Numbered from the stretch's first letter, positions 18,601 through 27,696 are shown. The stretch: DNA of 35,486 nt from Armatimonadota bacterium (GCA_013203665.1 JABMPU010000097.1:1-35486); one strand, 5' to 3'. Notes: generated from the letters alone by a model not told the origin. Translations and numbers: made by a program.

Positions 18601-18729
18601 AAAAATAAAAATAAATTTAGTTATAATTCTGGTTCAATTGAAAATCCAGTAATAAACAAACATGCTTCTGATATATTAGAAGGAACTTTAAAGGCTTTTG
18701 ATATTAGAAGATTAAAATATTATAGGTAA
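15643..18729 (+). CDS. PHP domain + SMC-like ATPase (TrlF-like family)
   Basis: ITDHN, PGVEI, GSDAR; Walker A IGNKGSGKSALTD; coiled coils; LSPGEKGAM signature; PLIIDQPEENLDN Walker B; ITHNP. Confidence 0.85.
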   Translation: MQKYPKGSEWRKWDLQVQTITDDNYKSINTYYEELKKTYPTKWEELCKKVGSEDLVIKYDSKYYFFSDTVDNEKKRAKNYANIFLTFLDIFNSDTGAVCITDHNYEHPYLIDSLLKESVNTKTKIIPGVEINVQGIHFIVLFGEIPYEKSSYSEGIKTFLSKINIDNKKTNSKLTVSDKSYTDVIDEINTIGAIFIYPHCNSTKGLFQERGKTDRTHLADQFNYVDFNILQSKNNSSVTKTEEYILGNDQLKSNFAFTLGSDARSLIDTFKPDKSGNFCWIKVDPTFEGLKQIIYEPEDRVFIGKKPELLVRVISNRTRFIKSIEVIHEEGYDESKGIWFKNIKVPINYGMVAIIGNKGSGKSALTDIIGLCGNSHHYNDFSFLNKKRFLKNNLARHFKANLEWASGEITPKNLLSDVDYNAPERIRYLPQNFFERLTNNLDNYDFQKTLEDIVFSYLPEVEKLGKNSFEELIRYKKEGINKDVELIIDEIDKINEELIELENKMHPAYKDKLVKELAIKKKELEEHLKNKPPEVKNPELDKDTQEYNKEISDQINDKNKIIEELISNISQKKDRVVILKQEIEELDVFNRDFVRFENEIKTFLSTKKEALKKYNLNVNKLLKYEIDLSELNKVIEKKKKEFKDTSKVVLSANEIETKYSLEERTQLILNSLIVKLDVLEKDIAKLKGKLSEPYKKYQDYLENLKKWENNKLSIEGKEDLPQTINWYKNEIKYIDNELLILINKKRELHIEKAIDILNKKLELLDIYNKLKTSVDGEINDYKQILGDYDINIDVALKLMTNFIKEFLSYINQNKKGSFFQIDDGRKRIEELITSYNIQSKEGITEFLKAIINNLENDKRTKFNNESRYISEQINDNKLPSFYNYLFSISYLEPSYELKLGDKQLTELSPGEKGAMLIVFYLMLYKDNIPLIIDQPEENLDNESIYKILVHFIRETKKRRQVIIITHNPNLAIVGDAEQIIYVTIDKKNKNKFSYNSGSIENPVINKHASDILEGTLKAFDIRRLKYYR

Positions 18730-18735
18730 GTTGTT

Positions 18736-18858
18736 ATGATTTCACGAAAGATTGAAATCTGTCTTGAATATGTTATCTCTGAACTTTCAAAAGAAAGTAA
18801 CTTTGAAAATATAAAAGTTTTGTATGAATTGTTTGTAGATGGGTATTCCGAAGAATGA
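18736..18858 (+). CDS. small ORF (40 aa) directly downstream of the TrlF-like gene
   Basis: MISRKIEICLEYVISELSKESNFENIKVLYELFVDGYSEE*; 6 nt after the upstream stop; below the ORF-track cutoff. Confidence 0.4.
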   Translation: MISRKIEICLEYVISELSKESNFENIKVLYELFVDGYSEE

Positions 18859-18975
18859 GAATTCGGATAACAATTTGTTCGCAAATTCGCTTCTTTATAT
18901 GCTTCGCTACACCAGGATAAGTCACTCGTGGCATACAAGGCGTTACAACTTATAAGTAAAACCCAACACTAAAAA

Positions 18976-21009
18976 CTACTTCTCCAACCCTTCTTTCACA
19001 ACTCTTTTTATCAGTTCTTCTTCCGGTACGAACGGCAAAGTAATATGATCTGTTTCAGAGAATTTTTGATTAAATTCAATCGCAGTCTCAATGGAATTCG
19101 GGTTTCTTGCCCAGGCACGTCTGGCAACTCCGCACATTACATCCCATGGAAATGCTCTTTCTAAAATAAAATCAACTCTTTCACTGCCATCGAGCACCAT
19201 TCCGAATCCGCTGTTGGAAACTTTCCCGATGCCGACTCCGCCGCCATTGTGAAGCGTAACCATACTCATTCCACGAGCAGCATTTCCGGCATAACATTCT
19301 GTGCTCATTTCAGCCATTATATTTGAGCCGTCTTTGATATTGGAAGTTTCCCGGAATGGAGAATCAGTTCCGCCAGTATCGTGATGATCACGACCGAGCA
19401 TGATGGGACCAACTTCGCCATTTTTAACCATCTCGTTGAACTTGAGAGCAATAGCAAGTCTGCCGGGAGCATCCTGGTAAAGTATGCGAGCTTGAGTTCC
19501 TACAACAAGTTTATTTTTCATCGCATCGCGCACCCAGATGTAATTATCTTTATCTTGATATCTTAATTCTTCACGACAGTTTTTGATGATTTCAGCAGCA
19601 GCATTATCGGTTTTAAGCAAATCTTCTTCTTTTCTGGAAAGACAAACCCAACGAAAAGGTCCGTAACCATAATCGAAAAGTTCAGGTCCCAGAATATCTT
19701 CCACATAACTTGGAAAAATGAAACCTTCGTAAGTGTCTTTTCCGTTTTTGGAAATTTCTGTTACTCCGGCATCAAACACAGCTTTCATAAAACTGTTTCC
19801 ATAATCGAAGAAATATGTTCCTCGATCAGCGAGAATTTTTACCAATTCAAAATGCTTTTGCAGGGATTTATCAACGAGTTTGATGAATTGAGGACGATCT
19901 TCTGCCAGCATTTCAGTTCTTTCTTCAAAGGTTAATCCCTGCGGACAATAACCTCCTTCATAAGCTGCATGACAGGAAGTCTGGTCAGATAAAAGGTCGA
20001 TGTGAACATTTTCTTTTACAGCATATTCCAGAAGATCAACTATGTTACCGTGATAGGCGATGGATATACTTTCTTTCCTGTTTATGTAATCTGAAGCCAG
20101 CTTAAAAGCTTCCTCCGGTGAATTCACGATTTTCCCAACCCATCCCTGTTCATGTCTTGTTTGGATGCGCGAATAATCTACTTCCGCAAAAATGCCGACT
20201 CCATTTGCAATTTCAACAGCTTTTGGCTGTGCTCCGCTCATTCCTCCCAAACCTGATGACACAAATAATTTTCCTCTTAAATCTCCATCTGCGACAACAC
20301 CGAGTTTCATCCTGCCTGCAATAAGGAGCGTGTTATAAGTTCCATGCACGATTCCTTGCGGACCGATATACATCCAGCCACCTGCAGTCATCTGTCCATA
20401 ATTGGCAACTCCGAGAGCATTTGCCCGATTAAAATCTTCCTGATTATCGAATTCTCCAATCATCAAACCATTCGTATTGATAACTCGAGGAGATGAAGGA
20501 GAAGACCTGAAAAGTCCAAGCGGATGACCGCTCATACATACGAGTGTATTTTCATGAGTGAGATTTTCCAGATATTTTTTGATCAAGCAATACTGCATCC
20601 AGTTCTGGCACACAGCACCGGTTTCTCCGTAAGTTACGAGTTCATAAGGATATAAAGCAGTAGCGAAATCCAGGTTGTTGTCTATCATCACCTGGAATGC
20701 TTTTCCTTCCAAACATTTTCCCTTGTATTCATTTACCGGTTTTCCAAAAATTTTTTCAGCGGGACGAAAACGATAACCATAAATATGTCCGTGAGTCAGA
20801 AGTTCATCCAGAAATTCGGAAGCGAGTTTTTCGTGTAATTCTTGCGGGATGTAACGGAGAGCATTTTTCAAAGCAAGAGCGATTTCCTTTTTATTCAGGT
20901 TCATTTCTCTTTTGGGAGCTCTGCGGATTCCTTTTACAAATTTCGGATATTCTGGAAGTTTATTATCTAATTTTATTGTCATTGCTTTTGAAATATCCAG
21001 ATTATTCAT
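18976..21009 (-). CDS. hutU: urocanate hydratase
   Basis: VTYGETGAVCQNWMQYCLIKKYL, MSGHPLGLFRSS, TAGGWMYIGPQGIVHGTY, SGLGGMSGAQPKA, MLGRDHHDTGGTDSPFRET. Confidence 0.92.
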   Translation of the reverse strand: MNNLDISKAMTIKLDNKLPEYPKFVKGIRRAPKREMNLNKKEIALALKNALRYIPQELHEKLASEFLDELLTHGHIYGYRFRPAEKIFGKPVNEYKGKCLEGKAFQVMIDNNLDFATALYPYELVTYGETGAVCQNWMQYCLIKKYLENLTHENTLVCMSGHPLGLFRSSPSSPRVINTNGLMIGEFDNQEDFNRANALGVANYGQMTAGGWMYIGPQGIVHGTYNTLLIAGRMKLGVVADGDLRGKLFVSSGLGGMSGAQPKAVEIANGVGIFAEVDYSRIQTRHEQGWVGKIVNSPEEAFKLASDYINRKESISIAYHGNIVDLLEYAVKENVHIDLLSDQTSCHAAYEGGYCPQGLTFEERTEMLAEDRPQFIKLVDKSLQKHFELVKILADRGTYFFDYGNSFMKAVFDAGVTEISKNGKDTYEGFIFPSYVEDILGPELFDYGYGPFRWVCLSRKEEDLLKTDNAAAEIIKNCREELRYQDKDNYIWVRDAMKNKLVVGTQARILYQDAPGRLAIALKFNEMVKNGEVGPIMLGRDHHDTGGTDSPFRETSNIKDGSNIMAEMSTECYAGNAARGMSMVTLHNGGGVGIGKVSNSGFGMVLDGSERVDFILERAFPWDVMCGVARRAWARNPNSIETAIEFNQKFSETDHITLPFVPEEELIKRVVKEGLEK

Positions 21010-21020
21010 ATTTTCTCCAT

Positions 21021-21836
21021 CTATTTGATAACTCCGGAAATTTTAAATTCTTCGTTTTTTTCTTCTTTTTCGAAGATATATTTTACTATTTTCTTTTCCA
21101 ATGCATCGACCACTTCTGTAGAAATCTCATTAATTCCAAAAGATTGAAATTTCTTGGAAAGGATGAAAATCATATCAATAGGTGAAGCTTTCAGGGTTGG
21201 CACAAAATCTTCAGCAAGCGTTTCTGTGACTATAATCGATCTTGTTTTTTCGAATGTAGTTTTTGCAGTTCTTGAAATATATTCTGTTTTTGTAAAATCG
21301 TCTTCTGTAAGATTCTTAAAAGAATAAAAAACAATTAAAGGAAGTGTAATTTGATGTTTATTGAAATTTCTGGTTCCGAGTATTCTAAACTGAAAATCCA
21401 ATTTTTGACATAATTGCAACACTTTCACGGAATCATCCTGTTCATATGTTGGATATTTTTCCATGGTATTAAAATTTGGGGGATTGAATCTGAGATTTGC
21501 ACTGAATGCTCCATAATCCCAGCAAATACCCTTGTTTTCCGCAACACCTGTCCGTTTAATAAAAACCGAAATCATATCATTTAAATAAATTGCAGAGAAC
21601 AACTGGGAGTCCGCTTTAAACCCGTTTTTTGTGACAGGATTGTATTTGAATTTTTTATTGGAAAGAGCTTTCAGGAAGAGATTAAGAGCTTGCACCATTT
21701 GTTCGTTGGAAGTATCTTCTTCTGTGATAGCTTTGATGAAATTTTTCCATTGGATATTTATTTCATGCAGATACATTCTGTTCACAGGATTGGATTTCAC
21801 TTCTAACATTTCTGTTATTACATCATTATAAAACAT
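21021..21836 (-). CDS. hypothetical protein
   Basis: 271-aa ORF directly upstream of hutU on the same strand; no family recognised. Confidence 0.65.
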   Translation of the reverse strand: MFYNDVITEMLEVKSNPVNRMYLHEINIQWKNFIKAITEEDTSNEQMVQALNLFLKALSNKKFKYNPVTKNGFKADSQLFSAIYLNDMISVFIKRTGVAENKGICWDYGAFSANLRFNPPNFNTMEKYPTYEQDDSVKVLQLCQKLDFQFRILGTRNFNKHQITLPLIVFYSFKNLTEDDFTKTEYISRTAKTTFEKTRSIIVTETLAEDFVPTLKASPIDMIFILSKKFQSFGINEISTEVVDALEKKIVKYIFEKEEKNEEFKISGVIK

Positions 21837-21988
21837 AATTCACCTCGTTTTTTTTAGATAAGATTCTTAAGAAAAGGGGATTTGCTGAATCCGGAGAATA
21901 TTAATAAAACAAGAATTTTTTGTAAGTTCTTTTTGTCAAACTTCTTAAGCCACAAATTTCTTTTTCGAATAAAAAAGATAAATTCCAG

Positions 21989-23011
21989 CTACCAACTGGT
22001 GAAGTATCCCAAAATTCCAACTGACAATCCTACCGTAAGATTTATCAGTTTGACGGAGACAAATCCTCTTTTGGATTCTGCTAAAAGCGGTAACATACCA
22101 TGCCCGTCTTGAACAATCGAACTGGCAAGAAGAATGCTGAAAGGAATCGTTCCCTGGAAAAACAGGATCACAAAGATCATATGAGGACCGGATTCGGGAA
22201 TTAATCCGATCAAACAAGCTATTATCAGAACCGTTATTTGATTGTCTGAAATCCAGCTTTCAAAATGAAGATGTTTTAAAATAATATTGATAACAAGGAT
22301 TGCACCAAAAGTCCAAAAGAAGATTTTTGGCAGATGAATTTTTACAATATGATTCCAGAGATGCTCTTCCAAAAAATGTTCGGGAACAGTAGTGGCGATA
22401 AATAACGAAACAAATACAGCCAAAAGAATTGTGATCTTTATCCAATTCCAGCTTTGAGGTCCGAACTCACCGGAAGCGAATCCAAAAAAAAGGAAAAGCA
22501 ATCCTCCAATTAATAGAACTCTCTGGAATGAACAGTGTTTTAGCTGATTGATAATTTCACTTTTGATAAAACAATTACATCTTTCTTCTTCATGAATTGG
22601 AAATTTATTCAAAGAAATCTTTTTGAAAAGAAAACCCTCTGGTAAAATCTTATCTGTAAAATATCCCACAAATATACTGATAACGAAGAGAATTAATGTA
22701 AGGAATAGTGCCTTTAGAGGGAACATCGAAAACATTATAAAAGCTTCATCTCCGCTGGTTGCTATCATTGCTGTTACCAGGGCGCCAAACGAAAGAACTC
22801 TATGGGAATACAGTGCTACCACAGAGAAAGCACCCAAGCATCCGGGAATAATTCCTAAGATGGCAGAAAGAAAATACTGCCGCAATTTGTTTGTTTTTAG
22901 AGAGTTGTGCCAGGCTCCACTGGTTTGAACGTTTACGTATTCTATTACCAACATCATCAGAAAGACGAAACTGGTGATGGTGAGTGCTTCTTTAAAAGCT
23001 TCGATGAACAT
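21989..23011 (-). CDS. putative manganese/heavy-metal exporter, multi-TM membrane protein
   Basis: hydrophobic 340-aa protein; IIPGCLGAFSVVALYSHRVLSFGALVTAMIATSGDEAF; GLIPESGPHMIFVILF. Confidence 0.75.
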   Translation of the reverse strand: MFIEAFKEALTITSFVFLMMLVIEYVNVQTSGAWHNSLKTNKLRQYFLSAILGIIPGCLGAFSVVALYSHRVLSFGALVTAMIATSGDEAFIMFSMFPLKALFLTLILFVISIFVGYFTDKILPEGFLFKKISLNKFPIHEEERCNCFIKSEIINQLKHCSFQRVLLIGGLLFLFFGFASGEFGPQSWNWIKITILLAVFVSLFIATTVPEHFLEEHLWNHIVKIHLPKIFFWTFGAILVINIILKHLHFESWISDNQITVLIIACLIGLIPESGPHMIFVILFFQGTIPFSILLASSIVQDGHGMLPLLAESKRGFVSVKLINLTVGLSVGILGYFTSW

Positions 23012-23070
23012 TATATTTTTTGGTTCCTTCTAATATTTAGTGGTTCGATATACTAAACATAAAAAATCTG

Positions 23071-23670
23071 AATATCCAACACGGAATATCCAATATCCAT
23101 TTATCACGGCGTAACGCAGCGAAGACGGAAGTATTTTTGTCGCTATCGCTTTTTTTCTTTTTCGTCGTATCAATGCTCCCCTAAAGTATTGAGATCTTTC
23201 CGAAGCTTCCGAAAAAGAATTCTTCCTGTCAAGATTCGGAAAGTTTCTCTCATTCTGAATGATTCGAAGATAGTTCAATCATCCCAACCCTGAATACTGA
23301 ACCCTGAAAGAGACTTTTTCAGGATTTTCAGGTTTTTCAATTTATGAATAAAATCAGCCTTAGATTCAGCACTTTGAGCCTCTCCGTAATATGCAGCGGA
23401 TGTTCAAGCAATCAGTTGTATTTTGGCTATGCAAAATACGAACTGCTTATATGGCTGTACCGTTTCTCAGCATTTGAAAAGAGATATGTTTGCATGCTTT
23501 TGTTTCAGGTAGTTGTTCTGAAACATTAATAATTCTAACTGCATAATCAATAAGACGATCCTGTAAATCAAACTTCTTTTCTTTTTCACTTATTTTAATT
23601 TTTCCTTCATCATCTGTCCCGTGAAATTTTTTTTTATTTCACAGGGATTGGATATTCCGTGTTGGATATT
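23071..23670. repeat. 24-bp inverted repeat pair bounding about 550 bp
   Basis: AATATCCAACACGGAATATCCAAT (23071-23094) versus ATTGGATATTCCGTGTTGGATATT (23647-23670). Confidence 0.8.
23252..23637 (-). pseudogene. four-helix-bundle (23S rRNA IVP/S23-like) protein pseudogene
   Basis: minus strand FDLQDRLIDYAVRIINVSEQLPETKACKHISFQMLRNGTA, then stop and palindrome, then YYGEAQSAESKADFIHKLK, then NYLRIIQN. Confidence 0.7.
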
Positions 23671-23724
23671 GGATATTATTTTTAACTTACCCACTCAATA
23701 CTTAAAAGAGCCCATTATATTTTA

Positions 23725-24285
23725 TTATAAACCCTTTAGTTCTTTCTCGTCTTGTATCCTGAGGATCTCATCCACAAAATTGTTATCCATATATAGGATT
23801 CTAATTTCCATTTTGAAATCCGTGCTGTCCAGAGTTAGTGCTAAAAATGATTTTTCCAGTCTCCATTTGCACTGTAAAGATTTCTCTCCTTTTGCAATTG
23901 CCTTGCCGATTTTGTTATCAAGGTCTTCTTCTAACATATATTCCGAAACATCCGTGTCGTCGAGAGGTTCATCATATTTTCGAATCAGCAGTTCTCTTAA
24001 AGTAAAAAAATCGCAAATATAATCATTGAAAAGCAAATGTTCCGGTTCAATTAAATAAATGCCTTCTACCAGGGAGTCATCGATAAAATAGTAGATGACA
24101 GTTGCTTCGAAAGTGGCAACACTGTCTCGATAAACCAGGAATTCTTCAGTTTCCGCAAAAAATTCCGCTTTCTCGGTCTGTCTTACTTTTCTCATTGAAA
24201 ATCCCCAGTTGCAATCTCGAAAATCTATGGCAGATAAGATTTGCAGGATAATTAATAAAAATATTATCAGGATGATTTTTTTCAT
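23725..24285 (-). CDS. hypothetical exported protein
   Basis: MKKIILIIFLLIILQILSAIDF signal peptide; about 186 aa. Confidence 0.65.
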   Translation of the reverse strand: MKKIILIIFLLIILQILSAIDFRDCNWGFSMRKVRQTEKAEFFAETEEFLVYRDSVATFEATVIYYFIDDSLVEGIYLIEPEHLLFNDYICDFFTLRELLIRKYDEPLDDTDVSEYMLEEDLDNKIGKAIAKGEKSLQCKWRLEKSFLALTLDSTDFKMEIRILYMDNNFVDEILRIQDEKELKGL

Positions 24286-24298
24286 GCTCACTCCATTA

Positions 24299-25330
24299 TC
24301 ATTCTTCCACATTCTCAAAAATTGTAATCTGTTCTTGAGAAGGTGTGATCTTAAAATGTTTATAGGATTTTATTGTTGCCTTTCTTCCCTGAGGAGTTCT
24401 ATCCAGAAATCCTTGTTGGATAAGATATGGTTCATAAATTTCTTCCACAGTTCCAGCATCTTCTCCCACAGCAACAGAAAGAGTTTTCAGTCCCACCGGA
24501 CCTCCTCCGTAATTTTCCATAATGGTCAGCAAAAGGCGTTTATCCATTTCATCCAGACCGAGATGATCCACATTCAGCATTTTGAGGGCTTTGATAGTAA
24601 TATCTTTGGTAATCGTACCATCACCTCTGATTTGAGCATAATCCCGAACACGCCGCAGGAGCCGATTTGCTACTCGAGGTGTGCCCCTGCTTCTGCGAGC
24701 AATTTCATCTACACCTTCCGGTTCCACAGGAACATCCATCAAACCTGCAGAACGAACAATAATTTTTTTGATGCTTTTCACATCATAATAATCCAACCTG
24801 AGAACAAGACCGAACCTGGCTCGCAAAGGGGAAGTGAGAAGACCGGCGCGGGTTGTAGCTCCGATCAAAGTAAAGGGTTCAATGTCAATTTTCAGGGAAC
24901 GTGCACTCGGTCCGCTGTCAATGATTATTTCCATGTTGAAATCTTCAATGGCAGGATACATATACTCTTCTACCACGTGGTTCAGGCGGTGAATTTCATC
25001 GATGAAGAAAACATCGTATTTTTGCAGATTTGTAAGAATTCCTGCCAGGTCCGGAGCTTTTTCCAGAACAGGACCGGAACTTACTTTAAGGTTTACATTC
25101 AGCTCATTGGAAATGATATGAGCGAGGGTAGTTTTGCCCAATCCCGGAGGACCGTATAGCAAAACATGGTCTAAAGGTTCTTTCCGCAATTTTGTAGCCT
25201 GTATGGAAATATCAAGAATTTCTTTGATTTGTTCCTGCCCCACAAATTCAGCTAAGAATTTGGGACGGAGTGTCCTATCGAACTCTTTTTCATCCGGTAG
25301 TTCCACCGGATCAGTGATTCTTTCTAACAT
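24299..25330 (-). CDS. ruvB: Holliday junction branch migration DNA helicase
   Basis: [68 protein letters not shown]. Confidence 0.96.
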   Translation of the reverse strand: MLERITDPVELPDEKEFDRTLRPKFLAEFVGQEQIKEILDISIQATKLRKEPLDHVLLYGPPGLGKTTLAHIISNELNVNLKVSSGPVLEKAPDLAGILTNLQKYDVFFIDEIHRLNHVVEEYMYPAIEDFNMEIIIDSGPSARSLKIDIEPFTLIGATTRAGLLTSPLRARFGLVLRLDYYDVKSIKKIIVRSAGLMDVPVEPEGVDEIARRSRGTPRVANRLLRRVRDYAQIRGDGTITKDITIKALKMLNVDHLGLDEMDKRLLLTIMENYGGGPVGLKTLSVAVGEDAGTVEEIYEPYLIQQGFLDRTPQGRKATIKSYKHFKITPSQEQITIFENVEE

Positions 25331-25540
25331 TTATTCCTCTTTTACCTCTGTTAGTTTTTGAATGATCAATCCAATAAGATATACTACAGTTCCAATTCCG
25401 AGAATTATGAATGAAGATAAATAGTGTGCACCATAAGAGTATCCCAGAAATCCTATGATAAGTTTAAATATACCAGCCAGAAAAGCTACTAATCCGATTA
25501 ATTTGATGTATTCGTATGTTTGCACCATATAAATCTCCAA
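25331..25540 (-). CDS. small membrane protein
   Basis: 69-aa ORF with two hydrophobic segments, next to ruvB. Confidence 0.55.
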   Translation of the reverse strand: MEIYMVQTYEYIKLIGLVAFLAGIFKLIIGFLGYSYGAHYLSSFIILGIGTVVYLIGLIIQKLTEVKEE

Positions 25541-25597
25541 TAATATCTCTAATTACCTTTAGCGAATAATGGTAATTTATTGCAAGATATTTTTCAT

Positions 25598-26284
25598 TTA
25601 GGATGAATAATTGCACATTTTACGAGGAGCGAGTTGCTGGTTGCGAGATGCGAGGTGGGATTTTATCGCTATTGTGGCAGGACTTTTTCTACCTATGATG
25701 GGACCGTCCATTACAATGAACCCAGCAGCTTTCATATTTTCCCGAACCATTTTTGCACAACTATAAGTGCTCAATTTAGCTCCGGGTTTCATCAGAGCAA
25801 ACACTTTTTTGAATACTTCTTTGCTCCACATTTCAGGTTGTTTTTTAGGAGAGAATGGATCAAAAAAAACACGGTTAAAAAAAACTTCTGGAAGTTGGTC
25901 TATTGTATGAATAGCATCACCCAGAATCAGTTTTATGGTGTTATTGTTCTCATCTGTTATTTCAGGTTTTTCTGTCAAATTTCTGAAAGCTGAAAATTCC
26001 TTCTCTATTTCTTTGGGAACAGTCAGGTTTTTTATTGCTTTGATAATTTCAAGGTCATTCTCCAATCCAAGAATATTCAAGTTTTTGTGTCCTTTTGTTG
26101 CAGCAATCGAATTGTAGCCCAAGCCAAAACAGAAATCCAGGATGTGGGACTCATCTTCCACACCGATTGCATTAACGTGTTTTTCGAATGCTTCTTCCAA
26201 AGCACCCGAAAGTGTGTGATAGTGTTCTTTGTATCTTTCGTTATAAACAGTGAAAGAGCTATCTTTGGTTTTTATAAATTGCAT
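25598..26284 (-). CDS. MnmD/MnmC-N-like tRNA 5-methylaminomethyl-2-thiouridine methyltransferase
   Basis: ILDFCFGLGYNSIAA; VFFDPFSPKKQPEMWSKEVF; LSTYSCAKMVRENMKAAGF. Confidence 0.85.
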   Translation of the reverse strand: MQFIKTKDSSFTVYNERYKEHYHTLSGALEEAFEKHVNAIGVEDESHILDFCFGLGYNSIAATKGHKNLNILGLENDLEIIKAIKNLTVPKEIEKEFSAFRNLTEKPEITDENNNTIKLILGDAIHTIDQLPEVFFNRVFFDPFSPKKQPEMWSKEVFKKVFALMKPGAKLSTYSCAKMVRENMKAAGFIVMDGPIIGRKSPATIAIKSHLASRNQQLAPRKMCNYSS

Positions 26285-26327
26285 AGATTATTTTATGTTT
26301 CAACCGTGAAGGCTGAAGCAATATCCT

Positions 26328-26837
26328 TCAAAACACTTCATTCATTACTTTCAAATATGTTTTGTAAACATGGTCATTGAAGCAGACAAATGTAATTTTT
26401 TCAACGATAAATTTTATACTCAGGAATTTTTTGATCTCCAGAAGTGCAATTCTGGTTGCTCTTTCAATTGGGAAGCGGTAAACTCCTGTGCTTATTGCAG
26501 GAAAAGCGATTGTGTGAATTCCATGAATTTCAGCAAGTTCAAGACTGTTTCTGTAGCAATTTGCCAGCAGTTCGTCTTCTCGGTTTTGTCCTCCATGCCA
26601 AACAGGACCCACTGTATGAATTACAAATTTTGCAGGCAATTTGTAACCTTTAGTGATTTTCGCTTCTCCTGTTTTACAGCCATTTAGAGTGCGGCATTCT
26701 TCCAATAATTCCGGTCCGGCTGCTCTGTGAATGGCACCATCCACACCACCACCACCGAGCAGGGAAGTATTGGCAGCATTTACAATTGCATCTATTTCTA
26801 ATTTGGTGATATCACCTTGATAAATTTGAACCGACAA
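26328..26837 (-). CDS. macrodomain protein (O-acetyl-ADP-ribose deacetylase-like)
   Basis: [44 protein letters not shown]. Confidence 0.93.
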   Translation of the reverse strand: MSVQIYQGDITKLEIDAIVNAANTSLLGGGGVDGAIHRAAGPELLEECRTLNGCKTGEAKITKGYKLPAKFVIHTVGPVWHGGQNREDELLANCYRNSLELAEIHGIHTIAFPAISTGVYRFPIERATRIALLEIKKFLSIKFIVEKITFVCFNDHVYKTYLKVMNEVF

Positions 26838-26845
26838 GTATCCTC

Positions 26846-27040
26846 CTAAACTGTTTCAACTGTCATTCCCGAGAAATCATTTGTTGTTTCAACCGTCTCA
26901 CTCCACTGTTGTTTCAACCGTCCCGGTTGAAACACAACGTTATCCATCAACACCGTTTCGGTGTTGCATAATACTCCGACAGGTACAGTCATCGCAAACT
27001 TTTCCTTCAACCAGGACGGTTTGAAGGAACATCGATTTAT
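26846..27040. repeat. composite REP array downstream of the RAYT gene
   Basis: TGTTTCAACCGTCCCGGTTGAAACA (26910-26934); CAACACCGTTTCGGTGTTG (26948-26966); CCTTCAACC..GGTTTGAAGG. Confidence 0.8.
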
Positions 27041-27044
27041 TCGC

Positions 27045-27533
27045 TCACAATTCATACAAATCGAGCATTCTGATTTTACCTGCTGACGAATATTTCCAGT
27101 CTTCTGTGTAATTAACATAACCTTTTCTAACAGGATTCTCAATAATATAATTAGCCTTTTGCAGGAAGAAATTTTCTGATTCGATTATTTCAGGAAAATT
27201 CTTGGGCTGCCAAATATGAAAGCCGTCTTCTGTTTTGAATAGTTTCAAAAGATTAGGTTCGGTTTCACGAATATTTTCAATTAACTGATGGGCTGTATAA
27301 CTTTTAAAAGAATTAACAAATTTTATTGCGTCAGGTGATTGAAAAATAAGGTGAATATGGTTGAGCATGAAAACCCATGTTATAATTTTCAGATCATTAT
27401 TTTGCTGGTAATATTTTAATGCGTTTAAAAGAATATCCCAACGTTCATGCCGATCGAAGACGTAATACCATTTTTCAATAGTAAATGTCACAAAATATAT
27501 TTGATCGATTCCCGTTCTATGAATTCGTGGCAT
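27045..27533 (-). CDS. REP-associated tyrosine transposase (RAYT, IS200-like Y1_Tnp)
   Basis: MPRIHRTGIDQIYFVTFTIEKWYYVF; HUH motif VFMLNHIHLIFQ; ANYIIENPVRKGYV..WKYSSAG. Confidence 0.9.
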   Translation of the reverse strand: MPRIHRTGIDQIYFVTFTIEKWYYVFDRHERWDILLNALKYYQQNNDLKIITWVFMLNHIHLIFQSPDAIKFVNSFKSYTAHQLIENIRETEPNLLKLFKTEDGFHIWQPKNFPEIIESENFFLQKANYIIENPVRKGYVNYTEDWKYSSAGKIRMLDLYEL

Positions 27534-27548
27534 TGTTATCTTCCTTCG

Positions 27549-27685
27549 TTGTTTCAACCATTCTCACTTAGCTGCTGTTTCAACCGTCCGTCTCTCTGTT
27601 GTTTCAACCGTCTCGGTATTGCATAATTCTCCGACCGGGACGGTCGTCTCCAACCTTTCCTTCAACCGGAACAGTTGAAGGAACC
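27549..27685. repeat. composite REP array upstream of the RAYT gene
   Basis: three GTTTCAACC units; CCGTCTCGGTATTGCATAATTCTCCGACCGGGACGG; CCTTCAACCGGAACAGTTGAAGG. Confidence 0.8.
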
Positions 27686-27696
27686 AATAGAATAAA

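Noticed and set aside
21840-23060. Metal-responsive riboswitch upstream of the putative Mn exporter
   Set aside because: The leader before the ATG at 23011 is short and no yybP-ykoY-like structure could be recognised
23252-23637. Diversity-generating retroelement accessory (Avd) locus
   Set aside because: Four-helix-bundle similarity alone; no reverse transcriptase or TR/VR pair seen, and the gene is disrupted
24209-25159. 316-aa plus-strand ORF
   Set aside because: Antisense shadow of ruvB, which is unambiguous on the minus strand
26846-27142. 98-aa minus-strand ORF
   Set aside because: Overlaps the RAYT 3' end out of frame and runs through REP repeats
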